A stretch of DNA of 64,000 bases from Nocardia australiensis. Its GTDB lineage: Bacteria > Actinomycetota > Actinomycetes > Mycobacteriales > Mycobacteriaceae. Below are positions 8,964 through 17,533 of this stretch, piece by piece. Both the position numbers and the translations under genes were made by a program. Below the pieces are notes generated by a model that did not search any database, was not told where the DNA came from, and saw nothing but the letters and a program-made list of their open reading frames with translations. The first letter of the stretch is position 1. Every line of letters starts with the position of its first letter. The stretch spans positions 186,001-250,000 of the forward strand of contig NZ_JAJFZM010000005.1 in the NCBI RefSeq assembly GCF_020733705.1, in the 5' to 3' direction.

Positions 8964-9716
8964 TCAGAAGTTCAGCTCGGTGATGCGTGAGTACACGCCG
9001 GGATAGCCGGGCCGAGCGCTGCCTTTGGCCCATGAGGTGAGCCCGGCGACGCGCCCATCGACGAGCAATGGTCCGCCGCTGTCGAATTCGCCGCTGTCGG
9101 CCGCTGTGGAGCCCGCGCAGAACATGTCGTGGCGGTCGAAGGCGGTGCCGTAGACAGTGGCGCAGGTTTCCTCGGCGACCAGCGGGACGGTGGCAGCGCG
9201 CAACACGCTGTTCGACGAGTCGCCTTCGGCGGTGGCACCCCATCCCAGCACCTTGCCTGAATCACCATGCGGTGCACCGATTTCGGCGAACGGCCCCGGC
9301 TGCGGCCGTTCGATGGTGAGGATCGCGACGTCGTTGTGGTGCACGCTATCGCCGTCGAAATCCGTATTGCGAAAATCGGGATGGATATGAATGTCCTTGA
9401 CGCGCACGCTGACACCGTCGTCGGAATTCAGCTCGCTGCGGCCGAAAGTCACGGTGAGCGCCTGCGGCAAGAACTGGGCGACTTCGACGCAGTGTGCCGC
9501 CGTGAGCACCCGATCCGGCCCGATCAGCGTGCCGCCACAGAATTGCCCCGAGGGCCGAGTGAGGAAAAGCGGGCTGCCGACCGCGCCGAGCCACGGGTAG
9601 GCCGCCGCGCCGACGGTGTTTCCCCCGACGATCGCTGTGGCGGGCGCGGCGGTTGGCAGGCCGAGCCCGATCAATGTGGCGGCGAGTGCCACGGCGCCGC
9701 GACGGGTGTGGAGCAT
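8964..9716 (-). CDS. Secreted trypsin-like serine protease
   Basis: Predicted 250-aa S1-family protease. A signal peptide (LAATLIGLGLPTAAPATA) is followed at once by IVGG, the mature N-terminus created when trypsin-like zymogens are cleaved. The triad is intact: His in LTAAHCVE, Asp in HHNDVAILT and Ser in FDSGGPLL, where Phe replaces the usual Gly before DSGGP. Cysteine pairs typical of the fold are present (CGG...HC; C...FCAG). It converges on hemH with a 72-bp gap. Substrate unknown; similar Nocardia exoproteases are common. Confidence 0.9.
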   Translation of the reverse strand: MLHTRRGAVALAATLIGLGLPTAAPATAIVGGNTVGAAAYPWLGAVGSPLFLTRPSGQFCGGTLIGPDRVLTAAHCVEVAQFLPQALTVTFGRSELNSDDGVSVRVKDIHIHPDFRNTDFDGDSVHHNDVAILTIERPQPGPFAEIGAPHGDSGKVLGWGATAEGDSSNSVLRAATVPLVAEETCATVYGTAFDRHDMFCAGSTAADSGEFDSGGPLLVDGRVAGLTSWAKGSARPGYPGVYSRITELNF

Positions 9717-9752
9717 GGGCGCACCGCCTTGGATTCGTGTAGTGGGGTCGGG

Positions 9753-10574
9753 TCAGGAAACGCCGCGAGCGGCAGCGTGCACCGCGACGAGTCTGGCCGC
9801 GCGGATGGCGTCCCACAGCGGCCGCAGTAGCGACTCCTGGGCGCCGATGGAGGTCGAGGAGGTGGGGGACGAGGCCGGTTCCCGTTGCGCCACTGTGAGA
9901 ATGGCGGCGACGTGATCGGCGGTGTCGAGAATCCTCCTGGCGCGCAGCGGAATCGACTCGGGGTAGTCGTGGCGGGAGTAGTCGGCGAGTTCGGCTTCGA
10001 TGAGCTCGCGCGGGTCGGAATCGGCCGCACCGACGGAGGTGGTGTGCAGTTGCATAAGGGCGTCGGCAGCATCGCGAACCGCCTCACGCATCGTGTATTC
10101 GGCGTCGCCCAGCGACAGGTCGGGGCCGGGTGCCGGCGGAATGGGGGTGCTGTAGATAGTCCACTGCAATGTGTCGTCGTCGGCCCACTGCGGAATCAGG
10201 CCGGTGGCCTCGGTTCCAGGGACACCGATGAGGATGCCTTCACCCGCCTCGATGGCATCAGCGGCGAACGCGGTGCCGGGCGGCAGGCCCCGCACATCGC
10301 CGGGTACCGGCAACACCAGTCGCAACTGGGCGCCCGGCTGCGCCATGGTTTCGCGAATGACCTTGAGCAACGCCATGACTCCGGTGCCGGGCAGATTCCC
10401 GCGTGAGGACCACGGCAGGTCGTTTCGACCGCCGGTCACCGGGTCGCCCGCGGCAATGGTGTGCCGGGGTGCCCAGGCGGACAAGGCCTCCAAAATGTCA
10501 TCAGGCGCGCTACACCCGGCCAGCCATGAGCCGGCCCACACTGTCAGCGAGGCACTAGGAGAGCACATAATCAT
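9753..10574 (-). CDS. Conserved hypothetical protein (Rv1486c-like position)
   Basis: Predicted 273-aa protein without a clear signal peptide or known catalytic motif. It is Ala/Asp/Glu-rich, with a central segment LRLVLPVPGDVRGLPPGTAF and an amphipathic C-terminal half containing a Ser/Thr-rich stretch. It occupies the place of Rv1486c between hemH and the NfeD gene, which is the main reason for the assignment. The frame is open to 10763. ATG 10574 or ATG 10568 are the sensible starts; no strong Shine-Dalgarno decides between them. Function unknown. Confidence 0.7.
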   Translation of the reverse strand: MIMCSPSASLTVWAGSWLAGCSAPDDILEALSAWAPRHTIAAGDPVTGGRNDLPWSSRGNLPGTGVMALLKVIRETMAQPGAQLRLVLPVPGDVRGLPPGTAFAADAIEAGEGILIGVPGTEATGLIPQWADDDTLQWTIYSTPIPPAPGPDLSLGDAEYTMREAVRDAADALMQLHTTSVGAADSDPRELIEAELADYSRHDYPESIPLRARRILDTADHVAAILTVAQREPASSPTSSTSIGAQESLLRPLWDAIRAARLVAVHAAARGVS

Positions 10575-10647
10575 CGAGCATAAAGGGTGGGCGCTGCTCG
10601 GGGGCATCCATGCCGGATACCCCGGTGAGCTGCGCGCATCGAGGACG

Positions 10648-11313
10648 TCAGCGCCGCCGGAACCACGCGCGCCACCAGTAGGCGTCCGGCCTGGTCGGCA
10701 GCGATACCTTCTCGATACGGGTCGCGACCAGCCCGTCGAGAGCGAATGCCTCGACTTCCGCACGGGTCAGCGGCCACGGTGGCCCAGCAACGTGCTCGCC
10801 CTCGACTCGGATGCCCGAGATCACCAGCAGCTCACCGTCGGGCGCCACCATTCGCGCGATATTCGCGATCGCGGTGGTGCGCACGGACAATGGCATGGAC
10901 TGCACCGTGATCGACTCCACCACAAGGTCGAACGCACCGGTCCATTCGGCGGGCGGGTCGAGTAGATCGGCCACCACATAATCCACCGGTGAGTTCGGGA
11001 AGCGCTCCCGAGTGGTGCGGACGGCGGTTTCGGAGATATCGAAGGCGATCGTGCGAAATCCCTGTCGCGCAACGTGTTCCGAGTCGCGTCCGAGTCCGCT
11101 GCCGACTACGAGTGCGCGTCCGCCGACACCGGCGGGCTCATGCCGTTCGGTCCAGTCCACCAGGAGGGGATTGGGCGAGTCGGTATCCCACGGGACTACT
11201 GCGGAGCCCGCTTCTGCGGCGGCGTAGAGCGGCTCGAACCATCCGGTCGGATCGCCATCGGCTAGCGAGGCCGTAGCAAACCGGGTTGCGTCCGCGTCAC
11301 GAGGATTGGTCAC
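10648..11313 (-). CDS. Class I SAM-dependent methyltransferase (TPMT-like)
   Basis: Predicted 221-aa methyltransferase. The SAM site is VVGSGLGRDSEHVARQGF (motif I), with FDISETAV (acidic end of motif II) and FDLVVESITVQ (motif IV). WDTDSPNPLLVDW near the N-terminus and the overall size resemble thiopurine-methyltransferase-like enzymes. Substrate unknown. GTG 11313 (TNPRDADATRFATAS) is preferred; the frame extends to 11436, but that part overlaps the neighbouring gene and has low-complexity composition. Confidence 0.82.
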   Translation of the reverse strand: MTNPRDADATRFATASLADGDPTGWFEPLYAAAEAGSAVVPWDTDSPNPLLVDWTERHEPAGVGGRALVVGSGLGRDSEHVARQGFRTIAFDISETAVRTTRERFPNSPVDYVVADLLDPPAEWTGAFDLVVESITVQSMPLSVRTTAIANIARMVAPDGELLVISGIRVEGEHVAGPPWPLTRAEVEAFALDGLVATRIEKVSLPTRPDAYWWRAWFRRR

Positions 11314-11392
11314 CCGTCGAGTCTTGCAGAAGGCGCCCGATCGGTCCCATCGACCTCCGGGCGCGGTGGCCGATGACCACTCGGCTGCGGGT

Positions 11393-12220
11393 CTATTCGG
11401 GTTCGGTAACGAAGTCGATGAGCCGCTCGACGGCACCGATCAGCGGTGGCTCCAGGTCTCGGAAGGATTCGACGGCGTTGTAGACCCGCCGCCAGCCTTC
11501 CTGCGGGGTGCCCCAGTTCAGGCGCCGGCAGATGCCGGTTTTCCAGTCCTCGCCGCGCGGCACATCGGGCCACGCCTCGATGCCGACGGTGGCCGGGCGA
11601 ACTGCCTGCCAGACGTCGATGTAGGGGTGGCCGGTGACCAGAACGTGCGGCCCGAGCCCGGTGGTCAGGTGGGATTCTTTCGAGCCGGTGACCAGATGGT
11701 CGACGAGAACGCCGACGCGGCGACCGGGGCCCGGGTCGAACTCGGTCAAGCGCTCGCCGAGATTGTCCAGACCTTCCAGATGCTCGACGACAACGCCCTC
11801 GACCCGCAGGTCGTGGCCCCAGACCCGTTCGACGAGCGCGGCGTCGTGCACGCCCTCCACCCAGATACGGCTGGTCCTGGCGACGCGGGCGCGCAAACCC
11901 TCGACCCGGGTGGAACCGGATGCCGAACGTGTCGGCTTCTTGGGGGCCGACGCGTTCGGCCGGACCAGCGTGACCGGCCTGCCATCGATGAGGAACGCGG
12001 CCTCGCGCATCGCGAACAGTCGCACGGCACCGCGCCCGTCCTCCAGCTTCACGAACTCGCCGTCGTAGCTGCGGTCGAATCCGACTACGGCGCCGCAGAA
12101 CCCGGTCGCGGCATCCTCCACGACCAGGTCACGCTCCGCGGTCACTTGCGGCACCGCCTGCTTCTGCTTGCGCGAGTGCCCGGAGAAGATGTTGCCGCCA
12201 TATATGTCACGCGAACTCAC
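11393..12220 (-). CDS. DUF3097 family protein
   Basis: Predicted 275-aa protein matching the actinobacterial DUF3097 family. Characteristic parts are AERDLVVEDAATGFCGAVV near the N-terminus, GRPVTLVRP, VEGVHDAALVERVWGHDLR, HVLVTGHPYIDVW and a Trp-rich C-terminus. The VEGVHDA...VWGHDLR part resembles a Toprim-like acidic site, but that is only an impression. GTG 12220 gives the typical start SSRDIYGGNIFSG. It is divergent from the NfeD/SPFH pair with 110 bp between them. Function unknown. Confidence 0.85.
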   Translation of the reverse strand: MSSRDIYGGNIFSGHSRKQKQAVPQVTAERDLVVEDAATGFCGAVVGFDRSYDGEFVKLEDGRGAVRLFAMREAAFLIDGRPVTLVRPNASAPKKPTRSASGSTRVEGLRARVARTSRIWVEGVHDAALVERVWGHDLRVEGVVVEHLEGLDNLGERLTEFDPGPGRRVGVLVDHLVTGSKESHLTTGLGPHVLVTGHPYIDVWQAVRPATVGIEAWPDVPRGEDWKTGICRRLNWGTPQEGWRRVYNAVESFRDLEPPLIGAVERLIDFVTEPE

Positions 12221-12330
12221 CTGCCCGAAGCTACCGTGCCCGCGTTCGCTTGTGCGCGATGTGTGCCCGGCGCGGCGGGTAACCTGCTTCCTTCCCCCCG
12301 AGATGTGGGCCATGCCACTAGAGTGGAATA

Positions 12331-12762
12331 GTGGCCGCAATTGTTTGGCTGGTCGCGGGGCTCCTGCTCGCGGCGGCGGAAATGCTCACCGGGGATCTCA
12401 CTCTGCTGATGTTGGGTGGCGGGGCGCTCATCACCGCCGGAATCAGCTTCGCGGCAGACACATCAGTGGTCGGGGACGCGGTTATTTTCGCGGTGGTATC
12501 GGTCGTGTTGTTGCTGGGAGTGCGGCCGGTTCTCTTGCGGCACTTCGGGAAACCGCCGCTGACGCCGACGAATGTGGACGCGTTGAGCGGCAAGCCCGCG
12601 CTGGTGCTCGAAACGGTCGGCGAGCACAGCGGACTCGTGAAATTGGGTGGCGAGGAGTGGACCGCGCGCCCGTTGGATCCGACCGAAGAATATCCGGAGG
12701 GGACCAAGGTGTACGTGATGAAGATCGATGGCGCCACCGCCGTCGTCTGGAAGGGGCCGTAA
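12331..12762 (+). CDS. NfeD-like membrane protein
   Basis: Predicted 143-aa protein of the Rv1487 type. Two or three hydrophobic helices at residues 1-65 precede a C-terminal OB-fold domain (about 80-143, ending YVMKIDGATAVVWKG). NfeD proteins pair with SPFH proteins in membrane microdomains, and the next gene is such a protein. The GTG start gives AAIVWLVAGLLLAAAEM. The stop overlaps the next ATG in TAATG. Confidence 0.9.
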   Translation: MAAIVWLVAGLLLAAAEMLTGDLTLLMLGGGALITAGISFAADTSVVGDAVIFAVVSVVLLLGVRPVLLRHFGKPPLTPTNVDALSGKPALVLETVGEHSGLVKLGGEEWTARPLDPTEEYPEGTKVYVMKIDGATAVVWKGP

Positions 12763-13985
12763 TGGCTGTACTGATCGTTGCCGCCGTCCTCGTGCTGTTG
12801 GTCGCGGTGGTGGTCTTCAAGTCCATCGCCCTGGTGCCGCAGGCCGAGGCGGCGGTTATCGAGCGGCTGGGGCGGTATTCGCGCACCGTGTCCGGTCAGC
12901 TGACGTTTCTGGTGCCGTTCGCCGATCGGATCAGAGCGAAGGTTGATCTGCGCGAGCGGGTGGTGTCCTTCCCACCCCAGCCGGTGATCACTGAGGACAA
13001 CCTGACACTGCACATCGACACCGTCGTGTACTTCCAGGTGACCAGTCCGCAGGCAGCTGTCTACGAGATCAGCAATTACATCGCCGCGGTCGAGCAGTTG
13101 ACCGTGACCACATTGCGCAACGTGGTCGGCGGTATGACGCTCGAGCAGACGCTGACCTCCCGCGATCAGATCAACGGCCAGTTGCGCGGTGTGCTGGACG
13201 AGGCCACCGGCCGCTGGGGTCTGCGGGTGGCGCGGGTCGAGCTCAAGAGCATCGATCCGCCGCCGTCGATTCAGGAGTCGATGGAAAAGCAGATGAAGGC
13301 CGATCGCGAGAAGCGCGCGATGATCCTGACCGCGGAAGGTACGCGGGAGTCGCAGATCAAGACTGCCGAGGGGTCGAAGCAGGCGCAGATTCTGTCCGCG
13401 GAGGGTGCCAAGCAGTCCGCGATTCTGTCGGCCGAGGGTGAACGTCAGAGCCGTATCTTGCGTGCTCAGGGTGAGCGCGCCGCGTCCTACCTACAGGCAC
13501 AGGGGCAGGCCAAGGCGATCGAAAAGGTCTTCGCCGCAATCAAATCCGGCAAGCCGACACCGGAATTGCTTGCCTACCAATACATGCAGACCTTGCCGCT
13601 GGTCGCGCGCGGCGACGCGAACAAGGTGTGGCTGGTGCCGAGCGATTTCGGTAAGGCACTAGAGGGCTTCGCACAGAACTTCGCTACCAAGGGTGAGGAC
13701 GGCGTATTCCGTTATGAGCCCGCGCCGGTCGACGAGACCCCGATCAAGCCGGAGGACGATTCCGACGTGGCGGGCTGGTTCGATACCGCCCGCGATCCGG
13801 CCATCGAAAAGGCCGTCCGCGCAGCGGAAGCCGATGCCCGCACGTCGATCGAGGGTTTGACGCCCCCGATTTCGACCCGTTCTCCCGCCCCGCCGGTGGT
13901 TCCTACCCACAAACCACCGGCCCAGCAGGGCCCCGACGATCCGCACGGTCGCCCCTGGCAGCCGCCGGGCAGCTACTCGCAGTAG
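12762..13985 (+). CDS. SPFH/band-7 domain protein
   Basis: Predicted 407-aa membrane-anchored protein of the Rv1488 type (stomatin/prohibitin group). An N-terminal transmembrane helix (LIVAAVLVLLVAVVVF) is followed by the band-7 domain (about 30-200; IERLGRYSRTVSGQLTFLVPF). A coiled coil has repeated AEG-x-RES/KQ-x-x-I-L units at about 185-255, and the tail is Pro-rich. It should oligomerise at the inner membrane face. It is translationally coupled to the NfeD gene. Confidence 0.93.
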   Translation: MAVLIVAAVLVLLVAVVVFKSIALVPQAEAAVIERLGRYSRTVSGQLTFLVPFADRIRAKVDLRERVVSFPPQPVITEDNLTLHIDTVVYFQVTSPQAAVYEISNYIAAVEQLTVTTLRNVVGGMTLEQTLTSRDQINGQLRGVLDEATGRWGLRVARVELKSIDPPPSIQESMEKQMKADREKRAMILTAEGTRESQIKTAEGSKQAQILSAEGAKQSAILSAEGERQSRILRAQGERAASYLQAQGQAKAIEKVFAAIKSGKPTPELLAYQYMQTLPLVARGDANKVWLVPSDFGKALEGFAQNFATKGEDGVFRYEPAPVDETPIKPEDDSDVAGWFDTARDPAIEKAVRAAEADARTSIEGLTPPISTRSPAPPVVPTHKPPAQQGPDDPHGRPWQPPGSYSQ

Positions 13986-13992
13986 TCGCGCC

Positions 13993-14028
13993 GAACCGCC
14001 CGGGAGTTTCCGAACTCCGGGGCGGTTC
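13993..14028. terminator. Bidirectional terminator between convergent genes
   Basis: GAACCGCCC-G-GGAGTT pairs with AACTCC-G-GGGCGGTTC around the loop TCCG, giving a stem of about 16 bp with one mismatch, followed by GCTTTG. It lies eight bases after the SPFH stop and twenty before the convergent TetR stop, so it probably ends both transcripts. Confidence 0.8.
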
Positions 14029-14048
14029 GCTTTGTCGCAGTGGTGGAT

Positions 14049-14624
14049 TCACCGCGTGCGTAGTCCGTTCATGGTGAGAACGAGTAGTCGGCGCCAGTCG
14101 CCGCTGCCGGTGCGGATGGTCGCCGACAGCGCCCCGACGAGCATGTAGACGTCCGCGACGGTGACGTCGTTGCGGAGCGTACCGGCGGCCTGATCGGCGC
14201 TCAGCAATTCGCGCACCTCGGCTTCGAGCTCGGTCCGCGCCGCACCACGCGGTTCGGTTTCCGAGCTCCCGCGCGCGGTCTCGATGGCCGAGGACAGGCC
14301 GCGGTCACCGGCCAGCATCTCGCCGACGCGGGTCAGGTAGAGCTCGACCGCGCGGCCGGTTTCGGGTTGGGCGCGGCATTCGGTGCGTGCGTATTCCGCG
14401 AGTTCGGCGAAGCGGTGCTCGGCCGCGGCTTCGATGAGATCTCCGCGGGTGGGGAAGTGGCGATACACGGTGCCGACGCCCACGCCCGCCGCTCGGGCCA
14501 GTTCGGGCATCTGCACCTCGTCGCCGCGTTCGGCGAACATCGCGCGCGCGGTCTCCAATACCCGTAATCGGTTGCGCTGCGCGTCCGTACGTGATTTTCG
14601 CTCGGGCGTCGAGGGGGTTGACAA
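14049..14624 (-). CDS. TetR-family transcriptional regulator
   Basis: Predicted 191-aa repressor. The N-terminal helix-turn-helix spans about residues 12-60 (MPELARAAGVGVGTVYRHFPTRGDLIEA) and a ligand-binding helical domain follows. The TTG at 14624 is the start because GGAGGAG lies seven bases upstream. The gene is divergent from the cupin gene and probably controls it and itself through the palindrome at 14647-14674. Confidence 0.88.
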   Translation of the reverse strand: MSTPSTPERKSRTDAQRNRLRVLETARAMFAERGDEVQMPELARAAGVGVGTVYRHFPTRGDLIEAAAEHRFAELAEYARTECRAQPETGRAVELYLTRVGEMLAGDRGLSSAIETARGSSETEPRGAARTELEAEVRELLSADQAAGTLRNDVTVADVYMLVGALSATIRTGSGDWRRLLVLTMNGLRTR

Positions 14625-14646
14625 CGGGTGTGCTCCTCCGAGTTAA

Positions 14647-14674
14647 TGGAAACCGGAAGCGGATTCCGATTCCA
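14647..14674. promoter_or_regulatory. Imperfect palindrome between TetR and cupin genes
   Basis: TGGAAACCGGAA is followed, after GCGGA, by TTCCGATTCCA; the arms are TGGAA-nn-CGGAA against its complement, with a one-base length difference. It lies in the 77-bp divergent intergenic region, the usual place for a TetR operator. Confidence 0.45.
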
Positions 14675-14701
14675 GTATTTCATGAGGGAGAGCAGATTCC
14701 C

Positions 14702-15163
14702 ATGTCAGAAAACCGATTCATCCTGCTGGGGCCCGGCGAGATGCGCCCGGGGCGGGTGCCGATGCCGCCCGCGTTCGCGGTCAAGGCGATGACCGCCGAT
14801 ACCGATGGACGTTTCTCCTTACTCGAAGTGGTTGTCGCCAGGGACATTCCGCGCCATACCCATCACGCCGCCGACGAGGGCATTTACGTTCTGGAAGGCG
14901 AACTCGGGATCGATTTCGACGACCGCGACTACACGGCGGGGAAAGGGACCTTCGCGCTGTTGCCGCGCGGCATCCCACACGCGCTGCGCTGCGTCTCGAC
15001 GCCACCGCCTCGGGTCCTGCAGATCTCCTCGCCCGGCGGCTGGGAGCACTACCTGGAGGACCTTTTCGAAGCCGGGCCCGCTGTTCTCACCGACGGAGTC
15101 CTGGATCCGGTGAAGATCAATCCGATCGCCGCCTCGTACGACATTCGGTACGAGGAAGGGTGA
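14702..15163 (+). CDS. Cupin-domain protein
   Basis: Predicted 153-aa single-domain cupin. Motif 1 reads RHTHHAADEGIYVLEGELGI (His-His...Glu metal ligands) and motif 2 GTFALLPRGIPHALRC. Such proteins are small metal-dependent dioxygenases, isomerases or binding proteins; the substrate cannot be told. GGGAG lies eleven bases before ATG 14702. It is probably controlled by the divergent TetR. Confidence 0.85.
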   Translation: MSENRFILLGPGEMRPGRVPMPPAFAVKAMTADTDGRFSLLEVVVARDIPRHTHHAADEGIYVLEGELGIDFDDRDYTAGKGTFALLPRGIPHALRCVSTPPPRVLQISSPGGWEHYLEDLFEAGPAVLTDGVLDPVKINPIAASYDIRYEEG

Positions 15164-15267
15164 TTGGTCGGCTGGCTGAAGGCGGCCGGATTCGACGCCG
15201 TGGTCCGCGATGTCGGCCAGCGCATTCACGTTGATCCGGCGAGGTCCATCACATCGGTCATCAGGGC

Positions 15268-15750
15268 TCAGTGCGTGGCCAGAAAGACCCGCGCGACAGC
15301 TTCCAGGCCGTACTGATCGATGGCGTCGAAGCGGTCCGGCCGGGGACTGTCGAGATCGAAGACGCCGATGAGTTCGCCGTCGCGCACCAGAGGTACCACG
15401 ATTTCCGAACGGGTATCGCCATCGCAGGCAATATGACCGTCGAATGCATGGACATCGGGGACTAATTGCGTCTTGCGTGAGTCGGCGGCGGTTCCGCAGA
15501 CACCTTTTCCCAGCGCGATACGGATGCACGCCGGTTTGCCCTGGAATGGGCCGACGACCAATTCTCGGCCGTCATAGAAATAGAATCCGACCCAGTTCAG
15601 ATCCGGCAGCGCGTGGAAGACCAGCGCCGCGAGGTTGGCGGCATTGGCCACCCGGTCGGTCTCGCCCGCTACCAGCGCTTCGGATTGCGCGACGAGTTCG
15701 CGATACTGCGCGGGCCGGTCGCCGGTGAGATCGGGAACGGTGAAAGACAT
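15268..15750 (-). CDS. msrC: Free methionine-(R)-sulfoxide reductase (GAF domain)
   Basis: Predicted 160-aa GAF-domain enzyme that reduces free Met-(R)-sulfoxide in the cytosol. Segments LNWVGFYFYDGRELVVGPFQ, GKGVCGTAA, DGDTRSEIVVPL and GVFDLDSP are diagnostic. The three redox cysteines C75, C85 and C109 have exactly the spacing of C84, C94 and C118 in the E. coli enzyme. ATG start MSFTVPDL. It stands alone; the 104 bp between it and the cupin gene have no clear gene. Confidence 0.92.
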   Translation of the reverse strand: MSFTVPDLTGDRPAQYRELVAQSEALVAGETDRVANAANLAALVFHALPDLNWVGFYFYDGRELVVGPFQGKPACIRIALGKGVCGTAADSRKTQLVPDVHAFDGHIACDGDTRSEIVVPLVRDGELIGVFDLDSPRPDRFDAIDQYGLEAVARVFLATH

Positions 15751-15820
15751 GAGCGAATTCTAGAGCCGCACCGATGGAAACCGCGTGCGGCGGTATTCGA
15801 TCGGCCATTGAAATGGCATG

Positions 15821-15842
15821 TCACCCAATTGATTCTCGATGA
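15821..15842. repeat. TCACC-N12-GGTGA-type element, copy 1 (imperfect)
   Basis: TCACC at 15821, twelve bases (CAATTGATTCTC), then GATGA. The spacer is nearly the same as in the copy at 17534, and the identity extends into TGATC, about 22 of 25 bases. A short inverted repeat (CCATT-GA-AATGG) precedes it. It lies about 230 bp upstream of the gene at 16074 and may be regulatory. Confidence 0.4.
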
Positions 15843-16073
15843 TCCAAATGTGGCTCGACGAGCATGGCCCTGAAGTAGCTGGCTGTTCGATCGTGCACGC
15901 GTCACCACCGACCCCATATTGTGGGACCTTCCCGCCATTGGGAGGCGCCGACCGGAGTCCAGTCGCGCCGGTTGGGTGACAATCAGCCGACGCACCACCG
16001 TGAGAACGTGATGCCGGTGCACGCAGGCGGACTCGGCAAACCCGGCCACCGCGATGACACGCAGGAGACATCG

Positions 16074-17495
16074 GTGAGTCAGTCGTTGCCGGACGATTCA
16101 AGCGAACTACACGCGTTGGTTTCGACGCTGGAGCGTCTCATCGCGGAGGCATCGCATACCGTCATCGAATTGAAGGCCGCCATCGCGGCCGCGCAGGCGC
16201 GCTCCGGCAGTGGCATGGACGTTTGCCAGGCCGATTCTGATACCGCCGCTGCTCAGGTCTCGGCCGGGCCATCGGTCACGAGCAGAAATCCCGGTGTCGC
16301 GAACCATCGGACCGGACGCACCACGGCCGTCGACCGAAATCCGATCCGAACGCCGTGGTCACGAAAGCCGCCGTCCACGCCATGGTCGAGACGCGCGGCC
16401 GCGACGAATGCGCCGGTGCCCGAAGCGCAACCCAGAGTGCATGTTCTTCGCCCGCAGAGCACCGTGCCAACCATCAGAAGTGCGCCGATGCATCGCCGGT
16501 CGACAATGGCCGGTCCGACCGCATCCACGCCGACGTCGACTGGTCGAACAGGTTGTGGACCAACAGCGTTCGAGTCGGTGGGAGCTGGCCCGCCGGTGGG
16601 CGGTTCCACAGCATTCGGTCCTACGGCGAGTGCTCCTACCGCGGGTGGTTCCACAGAGTCCGGTCCTCGGGCGGGTGGTCCTACGACCGGTGGTCCTCGG
16701 GTTGCTGATCCTTCGGCGGGTGGTCCTCGGTCGGGTGGTCATTTGCCGGGTGATGAAACAGCGTCCGAGTCGACCGTGGCTGCTCCACTCACGATGCCTC
16801 CGGCCGCGGCCGCTCGACCGATCGCCGCTCGACCGCAGTCCGGCACCGAAATCATGCGGATCGCGCACGAGATGGCGGCCAAGCATGATCTCGAGATCAT
16901 CGGTTTCGACACAGCGGGCGTCGACGAAGATACTGTCCGCGAGATCGCCGGGGCCGTCGATGACCTGCTGGCGAAATACTCGATTCCGTTGCGCGGCATC
17001 GAGATCGCCGAGTCGCGTGATGGTGCGGCACCCGGCCGGTCGCTGACCGGCGCGGCGCGGCAAGGACAACCAGGGCCACCGGCACCGTGGCTGGTCCTCG
17101 ACCGCGCCGCGATCACGAACTCGGACCCACCACCGGGCCCGGCAAGGCCGATGGCCTGGAGACGGCGCAATAGGCACCCCTATGCCGACCGGCCGGTGTA
17201 CGTGATGATCGTTCGCGAATTCGGCCGAGCACTGGACGCCGCTGGCAACTTCCGCGCGCGTCAAGAGGCGCAGCGAGTATTGATCGCCGAGAGTCTGCGT
17301 GGCGGAGGAAGTTTCGAACACGCTCTGCTCGACCCCGGCGCCGCACTGGTCGACGGATTCACCGAGGTCGAATTGCGTAGGGCGAAGGCGGGACAGCTGG
17401 CGAAAATGCTGCACGGAGTGCTGGTGAAAATGGCGCATGCCGTGCCCATCGATTCGGCCAAGCCGTCTTCCGAACGGGAATCCATGTCTCGGTAA
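16074..17495 (+). CDS. Large protein with Pro/Thr/Gly-rich middle and degenerate zincin-like C-terminal domain
   Basis: Predicted 473-aa protein of unknown function. Residues about 5-45 form an amphipathic helix (SELHALVSTLERLIAEASHT). Residues about 60-255 are low complexity with GG-P/S-T repeats. The C-terminal domain (about 260-460) begins GTEIMRIAHEMAAKHDLEI and contains RPVYVMIVREFGRALDAAG. That is the layout of zinc peptidases of polymorphic-toxin type, where the motif is HEFGHAL; here both histidines are arginine (R381 and R385). It has no signal peptide, so type VII export is possible. GTG 16074 has AGGAG six bases upstream. It is flanked by related repeats at 15821 and 17534. Confidence 0.6.
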   Translation: MSQSLPDDSSELHALVSTLERLIAEASHTVIELKAAIAAAQARSGSGMDVCQADSDTAAAQVSAGPSVTSRNPGVANHRTGRTTAVDRNPIRTPWSRKPPSTPWSRRAAATNAPVPEAQPRVHVLRPQSTVPTIRSAPMHRRSTMAGPTASTPTSTGRTGCGPTAFESVGAGPPVGGSTAFGPTASAPTAGGSTESGPRAGGPTTGGPRVADPSAGGPRSGGHLPGDETASESTVAAPLTMPPAAAARPIAARPQSGTEIMRIAHEMAAKHDLEIIGFDTAGVDEDTVREIAGAVDDLLAKYSIPLRGIEIAESRDGAAPGRSLTGAARQGQPGPPAPWLVLDRAAITNSDPPPGPARPMAWRRRNRHPYADRPVYVMIVREFGRALDAAGNFRARQEAQRVLIAESLRGGGSFEHALLDPGAALVDGFTEVELRRAKAGQLAKMLHGVLVKMAHAVPIDSAKPSSERESMSR

Positions 17496-17533
17496 TGCCG
17501 TCGTTCGTCGCGGCGGAATCCCGGAATTCCGCG

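Noticed and set aside
15164..15267. Short plus-strand frame after the cupin (VGWLKAAGFDAVVRDVGQ) resembling a methyltransferase end
   Set aside because: Only about 40 codons with no conserved motif; it may be a relic, but evidence is too thin to list as a gene.
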